NCBI GenBank assembly: GCA_965228695.1 | Contig: CBDDIB010000002.1 | Coordinates: 310,001-374,000, forward strand | Length of the DNA stretch: 64,000 bases | Direction: 5' to 3' | DNA from: JAJFJD01 sp965228695 | GTDB taxonomy: Bacteria; Pseudomonadota; Alphaproteobacteria; UBA8366 | Part shown: positions 26,147 to 35,270 of the stretch, piece after piece | Position numbering within the stretch: position 1 is the stretch's first letter | Layout of the letters: the number at the start of each line of letters is the position of its first letter | Notes under the pieces: model-generated | What the model saw: only the letters and a program-made list of their open reading frames with translations | The model's database searches: none | Told to the model about the DNA's origin: nothing | Program-made: the position numbers and the translations under genes

Positions 26147-26873
26147 CGTCATCACGATTTTCCGCCGCGAGATGTCGAGCTACTTTGCGACGCCCGTGGC
26201 CTATGTCTTCATCGTCATCTATCTGGTGCTCACCGGGCTGCTGACCTTCCATATCGGCAACATCCTGGACCGCAACCAGGCCGACCTCACGGCCTTTTTC
26301 ACGTTTCATCCGTGGCTCTATTTGTTCCTCATTCCGGCCTTGTCGATGCGGCTCTGGGCCGAGGAACGGCGCACCGGCACGATCGAGCTATCGATGACCC
26401 TGCCGATTTCGCAGGGCCAGGCCGTGATCGGCAAGTTCCTCGCCGCCTGGTGCTTCACCGGGATCGCGCTGGCGCTGACCTTCCCGGTTTGGCTGACGAT
26501 CAACTATCTCGGCGAGCCGGACAACGGCGCCATCCTGGCAGGGTATGTCGGCAGCTGGCTGCTGGCGGGTAGTTTCCTGGCCATCGGGTCGTTCATCTCC
26601 GCGTTGACCAAGAACCAGGTGATCGCCTTCGTCGTCGCCGCCGCAATTTGTTTCGTGCTTGTCGCGATGGGGTCGACCATCTTCCTCGATTTCCTGAACG
26701 AGTGGTTCGGCAGCAGCGCGGTCGAGTTCTTCCGCTCGCTCAGCGTGGTGATTCACTTCACCGAGATATCCAAGGGCGTCGTGGATCTCCGCGATATCGT
26801 CTATTTCGGCAGCCTGATCGTGCTGTTTCTGTTTCTCAACGTCGTCGCCATCGACCGCCTGAAGGCGTCGTGA
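26139..26873 (+). CDS. ABC-2 type permease (GldF-like)
   Basis: 244 residues with six membrane segments. It opens MHNVITIFRREMSSYFATPVAY, the usual start of GldF-like subunits, and contains the family loop RLWAEERRTGTIELSMTLPISQ. The start at 26139 is chosen because longer frames run back inside the ATPase gene in another frame; it gives an eight-base overlap with the ATPase stop, indicating coupled translation. It forms the membrane channel with the ATPase. Confidence 0.9.
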   Translation: MHNVITIFRREMSSYFATPVAYVFIVIYLVLTGLLTFHIGNILDRNQADLTAFFTFHPWLYLFLIPALSMRLWAEERRTGTIELSMTLPISQGQAVIGKFLAAWCFTGIALALTFPVWLTINYLGEPDNGAILAGYVGSWLLAGSFLAIGSFISALTKNQVIAFVVAAAICFVLVAMGSTIFLDFLNEWFGSSAVEFFRSLSVVIHFTEISKGVVDLRDIVYFGSLIVLFLFLNVVAIDRLKAS

Positions 26874-26887
26874 GGAAGGGTTAGAAA

Positions 26888-29095
26888 ATGTTTCGATGGA
26901 TCATGGATCGTAAGGGCGGCTGGATCGCGCTCGGCGTTATCGCCGTCGTGCTTTTCTTCGCAGCCAATGCATCGGTGACCAATGTCGCCGGGATGCGGAT
27001 CGACCTGACTGAAGACCGGCTCTACACACTGTCGCCCGGCACGCGAAGTATTCTCGGCAAGCTGGAGAAACCTGTTTCGCTGACGCTGTATTATTCCGAC
27101 GCGCTCGGACTGACCGCGCCCGTCTACGGCAACTACGCCAGCCGCGTGAAAGACATGCTCAGTGTGTTCGAGAGCGCCGGCGCCGGCAACGTGACGCTGG
27201 AGATCAAGGAACCGAAACCGTTTTCCGAGGTCGAGGACAAGGCCGTCGAACTCGGCATGCAGGGCGTGCCGCTCGATCAAACCGGCGAGAAGGTCTATTT
27301 CGGCCTCGTCGCCGAAGCGGACGGCAAACAGCGCAGCATTCCGTTCATGCAGATCGAACGGGAGAACTTCCTCGAATACGACATTGCCAGCCTGATCTAC
27401 CGCCTCGGCACCGGCGGCAAGACGGTGGTCGCGGTCTTCACCGACCGGCCGCTGTTCGGCGACCTGCAGATGCAGATGCGCGGCATTCCGACCCAACCCT
27501 ATTCCGTGATCCAGCAGATGCAGGATCAATTCGACGTGCGCCAGATTTTCTCGCTCGCGGATATCTGGAAAGAGAAGCCGGATGTCCTGATGTTGGTCCA
27601 CCCCGGCGACCTCGACGACGAGGACTACTACAACCTCGACCAGTACATGCTGCGCGGCGGCAAGGCGCTTATCTTCATCGATCCGTTCAACGAATCGGCC
27701 GCTGCGCGCCAACGCGGAATCCCGCAGAGCATCGCATCGGACCTGAAACGGCTGCTCGATCACTGGGGCATCAAGACGGTCGAGGATCGCGTCGCCGGGG
27801 ACCGGCGCTTCGCCCCGATGGTCAACGCCGGGAACCAGCAACAGGTCATTCCCGCGCCGTTCCTGACCTGGCTGAACGTAAAGCGCGAGGGCTTGTCCGA
27901 AACCGACGCGGTGACGTCGAACATCAATCAACTGAACATCCGGAGCGCCGGAATTCTGCAAAGCAAAAACGACGCGGCGCTGCGCTTCGAGCCACTGGTC
28001 ACGACAACGCAGGAAAGCCAGCGAGTAGACATCAAGTTTTTGCAGCAAGCCCGTCCGGAAATTCTCAAGATCATCGAATCCTTCAAGCCATCGGGTGAGA
28101 AGCTCGTGGTCGCCGCCCGCCTCAGCGGCAAGGCGCCGACCCTGTTCCCGGACGGCCCGCCGAAGAAGAAGGAAGCGGAGAAGTCCGACGCCAGCGGCAC
28201 CGAGGCCGACAAGAAAACGGAGTCGGCGACGGAAAAACCGACGGACGATGCCGGCAAGACGGGCGCCGATTCGGCAAAGCCCGACGCGACCCCGGCGAAC
28301 CCGGCCGTGAAGGCTGACCGGGCGGAGCGCGATATCGCCCAGGCGGCGCCGAACACCGAGCAACCGGCTAAGGCCGATACGCCGGCCGCCGCGGAACAGC
28401 CTGCCGGCGACAAGCCCGCCGGCGCCGGGAAAGCCGACACCAAGGACGCGGCAAAGAAGGAAGACGAAAAGAAGGAGCCGGAAACGCCCAAGGCGCCGCC
28501 CTTCATCGCCGAGGCGACCGGCCCGATGAACGTGATCCTGGTCGCGGATGCGGACATGCTGGAGGACCGGTTCTGGGTTCAGAACCGTGAATTCTTCGGC
28601 CAGCGCGTCCGCCTGCCGTTCGCGAACAATGCGGATTTCGTGGTCAATGCGATCGAGAATCTCGCCGGCGGCGACGACCTGATCAGCTTGCGCAGCCGTG
28701 GAACGGCGCAACGCCCCTTCACGAAGATTCAGGAATTGCAACTCGCCGCGGAACAGAAATTCCGCGCCGAAGAACGCGAGCTGCAGAAAAAGCTCGAGGA
28801 TGCGGAAAAGAAACTGGCAGAGCTTCAGAAGAAGAAGGCCGAAGGCGCATCCGAGGCCACCGTCGATAAGGCGGTCGAGGCGACGGCCGAGAAGTTTACG
28901 CAGGAAATCCTCGCAACCCGTAAGGAATTGCGCCGCGTCCAATTGGCGCTGCGCGAGGACATCGAGTCCCTGGAAACATGGCTGCGCTTCATCAACATCG
29001 GCTTGATCCCGATCCTGGTGGGTGTCGTGGCGGTAGGGCTTGGAACGGCCCGGCATCGCCGGCGGCGGCGGGGAATGCAAGCGCCCGAAGGCTAG
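26888..29095 (+). CDS. GldG-like ABC auxiliary protein with low-complexity linker
   Basis: 735 residues. TM1 near 14-30 is followed by MRIDLTEDRLYTLSPGTRSIL, the signature opening of GldG/ABC_transp_aux proteins. A large extracytoplasmic region follows, with ILVADADMLEDRFWVQN near 555. Between them, residues about 415-535 form a linker almost entirely of Lys, Glu, Asp, Ala, Pro and Thr. A coiled coil (ELQKKLEDAEKKLAELQKKK) lies near 635, then a C-terminal TM and a basic tail. It starts 14 bases after the permease stop. The family probably couples the transporter to an envelope partner; the linker could reach across the periplasm or wall. Confidence 0.85.
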   Translation: MFRWIMDRKGGWIALGVIAVVLFFAANASVTNVAGMRIDLTEDRLYTLSPGTRSILGKLEKPVSLTLYYSDALGLTAPVYGNYASRVKDMLSVFESAGAGNVTLEIKEPKPFSEVEDKAVELGMQGVPLDQTGEKVYFGLVAEADGKQRSIPFMQIERENFLEYDIASLIYRLGTGGKTVVAVFTDRPLFGDLQMQMRGIPTQPYSVIQQMQDQFDVRQIFSLADIWKEKPDVLMLVHPGDLDDEDYYNLDQYMLRGGKALIFIDPFNESAAARQRGIPQSIASDLKRLLDHWGIKTVEDRVAGDRRFAPMVNAGNQQQVIPAPFLTWLNVKREGLSETDAVTSNINQLNIRSAGILQSKNDAALRFEPLVTTTQESQRVDIKFLQQARPEILKIIESFKPSGEKLVVAARLSGKAPTLFPDGPPKKKEAEKSDASGTEADKKTESATEKPTDDAGKTGADSAKPDATPANPAVKADRAERDIAQAAPNTEQPAKADTPAAAEQPAGDKPAGAGKADTKDAAKKEDEKKEPETPKAPPFIAEATGPMNVILVADADMLEDRFWVQNREFFGQRVRLPFANNADFVVNAIENLAGGDDLISLRSRGTAQRPFTKIQELQLAAEQKFRAEERELQKKLEDAEKKLAELQKKKAEGASEATVDKAVEATAEKFTQEILATRKELRRVQLALREDIESLETWLRFINIGLIPILVGVVAVGLGTARHRRRRRGMQAPEG

Positions 29096-29165
29096 CGTGG
29101 CGCGGCCGAACCGGCGGCGCTAAGATGCGGTCCGACGCGTTGCCGCCAGCACGGAGACAGGATCG

Positions 29166-30077
29166 ATGCGGATCGTAACCCTCTTGGCGAGCGCCACCGA
29201 GATCGTCTCGGCGCTCGGCTTCAAGGACTCGCTTGTCGCCCGAAGCCACGAATGCGACTTCCCGGTGGATGTCAGCAGCCTGCCCTTCTGCACCGAACCG
29301 AAAATCGACGTCAGCGGCAGTTCTTACGACATCGACCAGCGGGTGAAGGCGGTCGTCCGCGACGGCTTGTCGGTGTACCGTGTCGACAGCGACGCGCTGA
29401 AGAGCTACGAGCCCGACGTTATCGTCACCCAATCGCAATGCGAGGTCTGCGCCGTCAGCGAAAAGGACGTGCTGGAAGCGACCTGCGATTGGCTGGAGAA
29501 CCGCCCGCGCATCGTCACCTTGAAGCCCGACGCGTTGACCGACATCTGGGCCGATATCGCCCGTGTCGCAGACGCACTCGACGCGCCGGACCGCGGCCAG
29601 GCGTTGATCCGGCGCCTCAAGGCGCGCATGGCATCGGTGGAGGAAGAGGCGCGCGCGCAACTGGTAAGGCCCACCGTCGCTTGCATCGAATGGATCGACC
29701 CCTTGATGGCGGGCGGTAATTGGATGCCGGAATTGGTTGTCATGGCCGGCGGGGAAAATCTCTTCGGCGAAGCCGGCAAACATTCGCCGTGGATGAATTG
29801 GGACGATCTCGAGAAAGCCGACCCGGACGTGATCGTCATCTTGCCCTGCGGATTTGACATCGCCCGCGCCCGCAAGGACATGCCCGCGCTGACCGGGCAA
29901 CCGGGCTGGAACAGGTTAAGCGCAGTCCAGAACGGCCGTGTCTGCGTCGCCGATGGCAATCAGTACTTCAATCGCCCCGGGCCCCGAATCGCGGACTCGC
30001 TCGAAATTCTTGCCGAGATGCTGCATCCGGATCAATTCGATTACGGCCACAAAGGGGTCGGCTGGGAGCCGTTGTGA
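29166..30077 (+). CDS. BtuF-like cobalamin/metal-binding protein without signal peptide
   Basis: 303 residues with the class III binding-protein layout: N-lobe RIVTLLASATEIVSALGF, SHECDFP near 37, a linking helix around PRIVTLKPDALTDIWADI, and a C-lobe with VACIEWIDPLMAGGNWMPEL. It has the recognisable COG0614 fold used by B12 and siderophore binding proteins. There is no export signal: the mature fold begins at residue 2. A CEVC pair lies near 95. No permease or ATPase of the BtuCD type is adjacent. It may act in the cytoplasm in corrinoid handling, or the true start is different; the AGACAGGATCG site before 29166 supports this start. Confidence 0.75.
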   Translation: MRIVTLLASATEIVSALGFKDSLVARSHECDFPVDVSSLPFCTEPKIDVSGSSYDIDQRVKAVVRDGLSVYRVDSDALKSYEPDVIVTQSQCEVCAVSEKDVLEATCDWLENRPRIVTLKPDALTDIWADIARVADALDAPDRGQALIRRLKARMASVEEEARAQLVRPTVACIEWIDPLMAGGNWMPELVVMAGGENLFGEAGKHSPWMNWDDLEKADPDVIVILPCGFDIARARKDMPALTGQPGWNRLSAVQNGRVCVADGNQYFNRPGPRIADSLEILAEMLHPDQFDYGHKGVGWEPL

Positions 30078-30148
30078 AACCCGGAATCGCCCGTTACTGT
30101 TCGACGCTCCAAGGCCGATCCTACAATCCCGCACACGCGCTTAGTCCC

Positions 30149-32428
30149 ATGATCGCTTTCTTTCAACGTCTTCTCGTGATTCTCGCGCTCGCATTTTTCG
30201 CGTTTCCGGCCGCCGCCGCGGACCCCGCCAAGACGCCCGCGAAAACCCAGACGAAAGACCTCGAACGGCTCGTCGACACCCTGGAGGACCCGGCCAAGCG
30301 CGACGCCTTTATCGCCGACCTGAAGACGCTGATCTCCGCGCAAAAAGGCGCACAAGAAAAAGCGGAGCGGCCGATCGGGTCGGTCGTCCTGAAAACTCTC
30401 TCGGAGAAAGTTGAATCCGCCGGTGAGGAATTGGCCTCGGCGGCGGCGTCGCTGATCAATGTTCCAAACCTCGTGGATACCCTGCGGGAGGGAGTATCCA
30501 ATCCGGAAACGCGATCACTTTGGTTGATTGTTTTTCTAAAATTGGCGGCCATCCTGGCAGCCGGGCTCGCCGGGGAATGGCTGGCGCTGCTGGCCCTGCG
30601 CCGACCGCGCGCCGCAATCGAAACACAGGCAGCGGACAGCTACTGGGTCCGGCTCTTCTTCATCGTTTTACGCACCTTGCTGAACTTGGTGGCGGTCGGC
30701 GCCTTCGCAGCCGCTGCCTACGGAATGCTGACCCTGACGGCACCCGCATTCGAAGGCCGGGTCCTGGCGCTCGCGCTCATTAATGCCAGTCTGATCGCCC
30801 GTACGGTAATCGTGGTCATGCGCACGCTGGTTTCACCACAGGTCGCATCGATGCGACTGATCCCGATGAGCGACGAAACCGCGAACTACAGTTTCGTTTG
30901 GATTCGCCGCCTCACCAATCTCACCGCTTACGGCTTTTTGCTATTGAACGCGGCCTTGGCGCTCGGCTTGGCACCAGCCTCCTACACCGTGTTACTGAAG
31001 CTGCTAGGGCTGCTGATCGGCCTTCTGCTCGTGATGCTTGTGCTGCAAAACCGCCACCACGTCGCGGCCCGAATCCGTGGTGACGATACCGGTTCCCTGC
31101 ACCAATTGCGCAATCGATTCGCCGATATCTGGCATATCCTGCTGATCATCTACCTTGTCGTTACATACGGCGTGTGGGCGCTGGACGTGCCCGGCGGTTT
31201 CGAATTCGTGCTGCGCGCCTCTGTCCTGACGATCGTTATCATCGCCGTCGTGCGGGCCGCAGTCGAATTCGGCCATCGCGGTGTGAAGCGTGCGTTTGCC
31301 CTCAGCGATGATCTGAAAACCCGGTTCCCCGGCCTTGAAGCCCGGGCAAACCGCTATCTGCCGATGGTGATCACGGTCTTGAAGGTGATGCTATACGCCA
31401 TAGCGGCGGTCGCACTTCTCGAGGTCTGGGGCCTCGATATCTTCAAGTGGCTGAACGGTCCGGTCGGCCGGGCCGCGCTGGAACGCTCGGCCACAATCCT
31501 CCTGATCATCGCGGTGGCGTTGGTCGTTTGGGAGGTAATCAGCGCGGCGATCGAGCGATATCTCGACGGCACCGACGGCAACGGCAACGTCGTCACGCGC
31601 AGCCAGCGCGTCCAAACACTGTTGCCGCTGGTGCGGAATGTCGTATTCGTCGTGCTTGCCATCATGGTGATACTCACGATCCTGTCCGAGCTGGGCATCA
31701 ATATCGGCCCGCTCATCGCCGGCGCCGGCATTGTCGGTCTGGCGGTCGGGTTCGGCGCTCAGACAATGGTGAAGGACTTTATCACCGGCTTTTTCATCCT
31801 GATCGAAGACACCGTCGCCGTCGGCGATATAGTTCAATTGGGCAGTCACTCGGGCAAGGTCGAAGCCATGTCGATCCGATCGATCCAATTGCGTGACGTA
31901 TCCGGTCAGGTCCATCGCATTCCCTTCAGCGAAGTCACGACCACGATCAACAAAAGCAAAGAATTCTCGTTCGCGACCTTCGACGTCGGCGTCGGTTACA
32001 GTGAAAATATCGACCGTGTCATCGAGGTAATCCGCGACGTCGGGACCGAAATGGCAGAGAGCGACGAGTACGCGGCGGTTATCGACGGCCCCATCGACAT
32101 CATGGGCGTACAGGCCCTTGCGGACTCGGCGGTCGTGATCCGCGCCCGCATCCGTGTCCAACCCGGCAAGCAGTTCGGTCTGCAGCGCGCATTCAACCGT
32201 TTGATCAAGAATCGGTTCGACGAGGAAGGCATCGAGATTCCGTTCCCGCACCGCACGCTGTATTTCGGCGAAGACAGCAGCGGCAATGCCCCTGATGCCC
32301 GGGTGCGGCTGGTCGACCAGCGGACGAAGAAACCCGATGACGCCGAAAGCAGGTCCACCAAACGCCCGGAAGGCGAAGCGCGCGGCGCCGGCGACACCGC
32401 CGGCGATGCCCCATCGGACGGCGGATAG
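30149..32428 (+). CDS. MscS-family mechanosensitive channel (YbiO-like)
   Basis: 759 residues. The ATG at 30149 opens a signal peptide (ending FPAAAAD); the frame extends upstream but that part lacks family character. A periplasmic helical region, about ten membrane segments and a C-terminal MscS core follow. The pore helix is GPLIAGAGIVGLAVGFGAQTMV, then the beta-domain DTVAVGDIVQLGSHSGKVEAM. Length and layout match YbiO/YnaI-type large channels that open under hypo-osmotic tension. The tail after the core is rich in Asp, Lys, Glu and Ala. It overlaps the end of the upstream BtuF-like gene region by none; gap 71 bases. Confidence 0.85.
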   Translation: MIAFFQRLLVILALAFFAFPAAAADPAKTPAKTQTKDLERLVDTLEDPAKRDAFIADLKTLISAQKGAQEKAERPIGSVVLKTLSEKVESAGEELASAAASLINVPNLVDTLREGVSNPETRSLWLIVFLKLAAILAAGLAGEWLALLALRRPRAAIETQAADSYWVRLFFIVLRTLLNLVAVGAFAAAAYGMLTLTAPAFEGRVLALALINASLIARTVIVVMRTLVSPQVASMRLIPMSDETANYSFVWIRRLTNLTAYGFLLLNAALALGLAPASYTVLLKLLGLLIGLLLVMLVLQNRHHVAARIRGDDTGSLHQLRNRFADIWHILLIIYLVVTYGVWALDVPGGFEFVLRASVLTIVIIAVVRAAVEFGHRGVKRAFALSDDLKTRFPGLEARANRYLPMVITVLKVMLYAIAAVALLEVWGLDIFKWLNGPVGRAALERSATILLIIAVALVVWEVISAAIERYLDGTDGNGNVVTRSQRVQTLLPLVRNVVFVVLAIMVILTILSELGINIGPLIAGAGIVGLAVGFGAQTMVKDFITGFFILIEDTVAVGDIVQLGSHSGKVEAMSIRSIQLRDVSGQVHRIPFSEVTTTINKSKEFSFATFDVGVGYSENIDRVIEVIRDVGTEMAESDEYAAVIDGPIDIMGVQALADSAVVIRARIRVQPGKQFGLQRAFNRLIKNRFDEEGIEIPFPHRTLYFGEDSSGNAPDARVRLVDQRTKKPDDAESRSTKRPEGEARGAGDTAGDAPSDGG

Positions 32429-32448
32429 CCGGACCGCGCGACGTGTTC

Positions 32449-33081
32449 TCAGCGATTGCGGAGGTGGAAAACCGCCTGCGCCGCCATCAGGTTGGCAAAG
32501 CTTCCCGTGGCGGAGAACCGCACCGGATTACCGCTTGAATCCAAGGCGATAGCGCGTTCCACCGCAATACCGAGATCGTCGCACAGGGCGAGGAAGTCAC
32601 GGATTGTACAGAGATGGATGTTGGGCGTCTCGTACCAGTGATCGGGCAGGGCGTCGGTCCGCGGCATGCGGCCCCCGGTTAACAATCCGAGGCGCACTTT
32701 CCAGAAGCCGAAATTCGGCAGCGACAGGATGGTGTTGCGGCCGATCCGCACCAGGTTCTCCAGTACGATCCGCGGCCGGTGCGTCGCCTGCAGGGTCTGG
32801 CTGAGCACGACATAGTCGAACGCGCCGTCGGGATAGTCATCAAGGTCGGTATCGGCGTCGCCCTGGATCACCGACAGGCCCTGGCTGACGCACTCGTTCA
32901 CGCCGGCCATGCTGAGTTCGATGCCGCGCCCGTCCACCTGCTTGAACTCGGCGAGATAGTTGAGCAACGTCCCGTCGCCGCAACCGACATCGAGCAATCG
33001 GCTCGACGGTTCGATCATGTCGGCGATCAATTGCAGATCGACGCGCATCGCGCGCGAGTTCCGGGTCATCGATCCGTCCAT
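32449..33081 (-). CDS. metW: Methionine biosynthesis protein MetW
   Basis: 210 residues, a SAM-methyltransferase-fold protein. Motif I is LLDVGCGDGTLLNYL near 37-50, and the rest follows MetW, including GRGIELSMAGVNECVSQGLSVIQGDAD and FDYVVLSQTLQATHRP. MetW is required with MetX for homoserine acylation in many proteobacteria. It starts one base after the metX stop (TGACATG), so translation is coupled, and the pair forms the standard operon. Confidence 0.95.
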   Translation of the reverse strand: MDGSMTRNSRAMRVDLQLIADMIEPSSRLLDVGCGDGTLLNYLAEFKQVDGRGIELSMAGVNECVSQGLSVIQGDADTDLDDYPDGAFDYVVLSQTLQATHRPRIVLENLVRIGRNTILSLPNFGFWKVRLGLLTGGRMPRTDALPDHWYETPNIHLCTIRDFLALCDDLGIAVERAIALDSSGNPVRFSATGSFANLMAAQAVFHLRNR

Positions 33082-33082
33082 G

Positions 33083-34210
33083 TCACGCGCGCCCGAACCC
33101 GCGGTGTTCGGCGCAGCCGTTGATGAATCCGGTCAACACCTTGCGAAGCTCGGGCACGTCCAGCAGGAATGCGTCATGCCCCTGATCGCTCTCGATCTCC
33201 ACGAAGCTGACATTGGCGGCGACCGCGTTCAGCGCATGCACCACCGCGCGGTTCTCCGACGTCGGGAACAGCCAGTCGCTGGTGAAGGAGATGATACAGA
33301 ACCGGGTGTCCGTCCCCTCGAACGCCGTCGGCAGCGATCCGCCATGCTCCGCCGCCAGGTCGAAATAATCCATCGCCCGGGTGATATAGAGATAGGAATT
33401 GGCGTCGAACCGGTCGACGAAGGTCGAACCTTGGTGGCGCAGATAGCTCTCGACCTGGAAATCCGCGTCGAACCCGAAACTCGGCATCTCCCGGTCCTGC
33501 AGATTGCGACCGAACTTACGATGCAAGGCCGCCTCGGACAGATAGGTGATATGCGCTGTCATGCGCGCCACGCTTAGGCCCCGGTTCGGTGCCGCGCCAT
33601 GGCTGGCATAATCACCGCCGTGCCAGTCCGGGTCCGCCATGATCGCCTGCCGCCCGACCTCATGGAACGCGATATTCTGCGCCGTGTGGCGCGCCGCGCC
33701 GGCGATGGGAATGGCCGAAAACACCCGGTCCTTGTAGCGGGACGCCCATTCCAGCACCTGCATCGCGCCCATCGACCCGCCGATCACGCAAAAGAGCTGA
33801 TCGATGCCCAGATGATCGATCAGCATCACCTGTGCCCGCACCATGTCGGCGATGGTGATCACGGGAAAATCCAGCGCATAGGGCTTGCCGGTCTCGGGGT
33901 TGGTCTCGGTCGGCCCGAGCGTACCGAGACAGCCGCCTAGCACATTCGAGGAGATTACGAAAAATCTGTTTGTATCCAGTGGCTTGCCGGGTCCGACAAT
34001 ATCTTCCCACCACCCGGGCTTGCCGGTGATGGGGTGCGTGTCGGCGACATATTGATCGCCCGTCAGCGCATGGCAGACCAGCACCGCGTTGCTGCGGTCG
34101 GCGTTCAGCGTCCCATAAGTGCAATAGGCCATGGGCACCGGACCGAGCTCAACGCCGCAGTCAAGGGTCAGCTTTGCGTCCACGCCGAGCTGCACGCGTT
34201 GACCGGGCAA
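33083..34210 (-). CDS. metX: Homoserine O-acyltransferase MetX
   Basis: 375 residues, alpha/beta-hydrolase fold. The nucleophile elbow is GGSMGAMQ with Ser near 145, and the late DWLFPTSE and GHDAFL motifs supply the Asp and His of the triad. It acylates homoserine at the first committed step to methionine. In proteobacteria the donor may be acetyl- or succinyl-CoA, and sequence by eye does not decide this. The start is uncertain: 34210 is a TTG, and the frame stays open for some 25 codons upstream without a clear ATG, so a slightly longer N-terminus is possible. Confidence 0.92.
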   Translation of the reverse strand: MPGQRVQLGVDAKLTLDCGVELGPVPMAYCTYGTLNADRSNAVLVCHALTGDQYVADTHPITGKPGWWEDIVGPGKPLDTNRFFVISSNVLGGCLGTLGPTETNPETGKPYALDFPVITIADMVRAQVMLIDHLGIDQLFCVIGGSMGAMQVLEWASRYKDRVFSAIPIAGAARHTAQNIAFHEVGRQAIMADPDWHGGDYASHGAAPNRGLSVARMTAHITYLSEAALHRKFGRNLQDREMPSFGFDADFQVESYLRHQGSTFVDRFDANSYLYITRAMDYFDLAAEHGGSLPTAFEGTDTRFCIISFTSDWLFPTSENRAVVHALNAVAANVSFVEIESDQGHDAFLLDVPELRKVLTGFINGCAEHRGFGRA

Positions 34211-34403
34211 TTTTGCGTCCGGTTGCCTCGGATCGGTCAGCGGCGGCGTTTCGGCCGATTTTACGCGTTCAGAAATCGGACCACCCTCACAGGTCGGTTT
34301 GGGCGCGATACTTTTGGTCCGATGCCTGCCAGTGTCAATGTTTTCTTTGATTTATGGTACATCTCGCACTACTAGTTAGCGGCTTTTCAGACAGGTGGGA
34401 ACG
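34211..34403. promoter_or_regulatory. Divergent regulatory region metX / chorismate mutase
   Basis: Contains a perfect minus-strand TTGACA at 34333-34338, which could be a -35 box for metX; the best -10 candidates 17-19 bases downstream (AAAAGT, AAGTAT) are weak. A SAM-II-like pseudoknot was looked for in front of metX and was not recognised. Confidence 0.35.
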
Positions 34404-35270
34404 ATGAACGAAAGCGGAACCTCGCTGCGGGATCTTCGAAACGAAATCGACGAAATCGACTCGGAACTGCATGGCCTGATCATGCGCCGGGCCGACCTCG
34501 TCGAACGGATTCGCATGGTCAAGGCGCGGGACTCCGTCACCACGGTGCGGCCGGGCCGCGAAGCGGACATCATGCGGGCGCTGGCGGCGCGCCACGACAG
34601 CAACTTCCCCTTTCCGGCGATCGCCCGCATCTGGCGCGAGATCATCGCCAATATAACCCGCATGGAGATGCCGGAATACGCCGTCGCGGTCTATCCCGGC
34701 GCCGAAACGCCCGGCTGCTGGGACTTGGCGCGCGACCAATTCGGCAGTGCGACTCCGATGAGCGCCTTCGGCAGCGCCCGCGAGGTCCTGGGCGAGGTAT
34801 CGGCCAAGAAGGCCGCCGTCGGCGTCCTGCCGTGCCCGCGCGAGGGCGACGACGACCCTTGGTGGATCAACTTGGCAGTCCAGGATGGATTGCGCGTCTC
34901 CTACCGCCTGCCGTTCAGTCCGCGTGTCACGGCGCCGGGCGGCGAAAGCAGGCTGGAAGCCTTCGCCGTCGGCCGGATCGTTTTGGAAGAAAGCGCGAAC
35001 GACCGCAGCTTGATCGTGATCGAAACCGGCGAGGCATTGAGCCGGGCCGGCCTGTCGACCCTGTTGGGGAAAATCCAGATTTCCGGACAGCCCATCGCAT
35101 CGCATAACGGCGGCGGTTGGTACTATCTGATCGAAGCGGACGGTTTCCTCACCGACGCCGACCCGCAGCTAGAGGAACTAGGGAGATTGGAGGCTGTCGA
35201 CCGCTGCATGGTGATCGGCGCTTACGCGACCCCCCTCGACAAATCCGAGATTCCGGGCTTTGCAACATGA
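34404..35270 (+). CDS. Chorismate mutase with large C-terminal domain
   Basis: 288 residues. The first 85 are an AroQ-type all-helical chorismate mutase (LRDLRNEIDEIDSELHGLIMRRADLVERI), which turns chorismate into prephenate. The remaining 200 residues resemble a decayed prephenate dehydratase plus an ACT-like ending: AVYPGAETPGCWDLARDQFG, then KAAVGVLPCP, and SLIVIETGEALSRAGLSTLL. The dehydratase Thr-Arg-Phe motif is not present, so dehydratase activity is unlikely and the domain may be regulatory. The stop overlaps the next ATG (ATGA). The ATG at 34404 is preferred to the GTG three codons earlier. Confidence 0.85.
   Translation: MNESGTSLRDLRNEIDEIDSELHGLIMRRADLVERIRMVKARDSVTTVRPGREADIMRALAARHDSNFPFPAIARIWREIIANITRMEMPEYAVAVYPGAETPGCWDLARDQFGSATPMSAFGSAREVLGEVSAKKAAVGVLPCPREGDDDPWWINLAVQDGLRVSYRLPFSPRVTAPGGESRLEAFAVGRIVLEESANDRSLIVIETGEALSRAGLSTLLGKIQISGQPIASHNGGGWYYLIEADGFLTDADPQLEELGRLEAVDRCMVIGAYATPLDKSEIPGFAT

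Noticed and set aside
26801..29080. A 759-codon open frame on the minus strand
   Set aside because: It lies opposite the GldG-like gene, which has clear family motifs. The antisense product is rich in Arg, His, Leu and Gly with no recognisable domain, as expected from GC-rich codon bias.
34211..34403. Possible SAM-II riboswitch before metX
   Set aside because: The conserved core and the pseudoknot pairing were not found; only a TTGACA box stands out.
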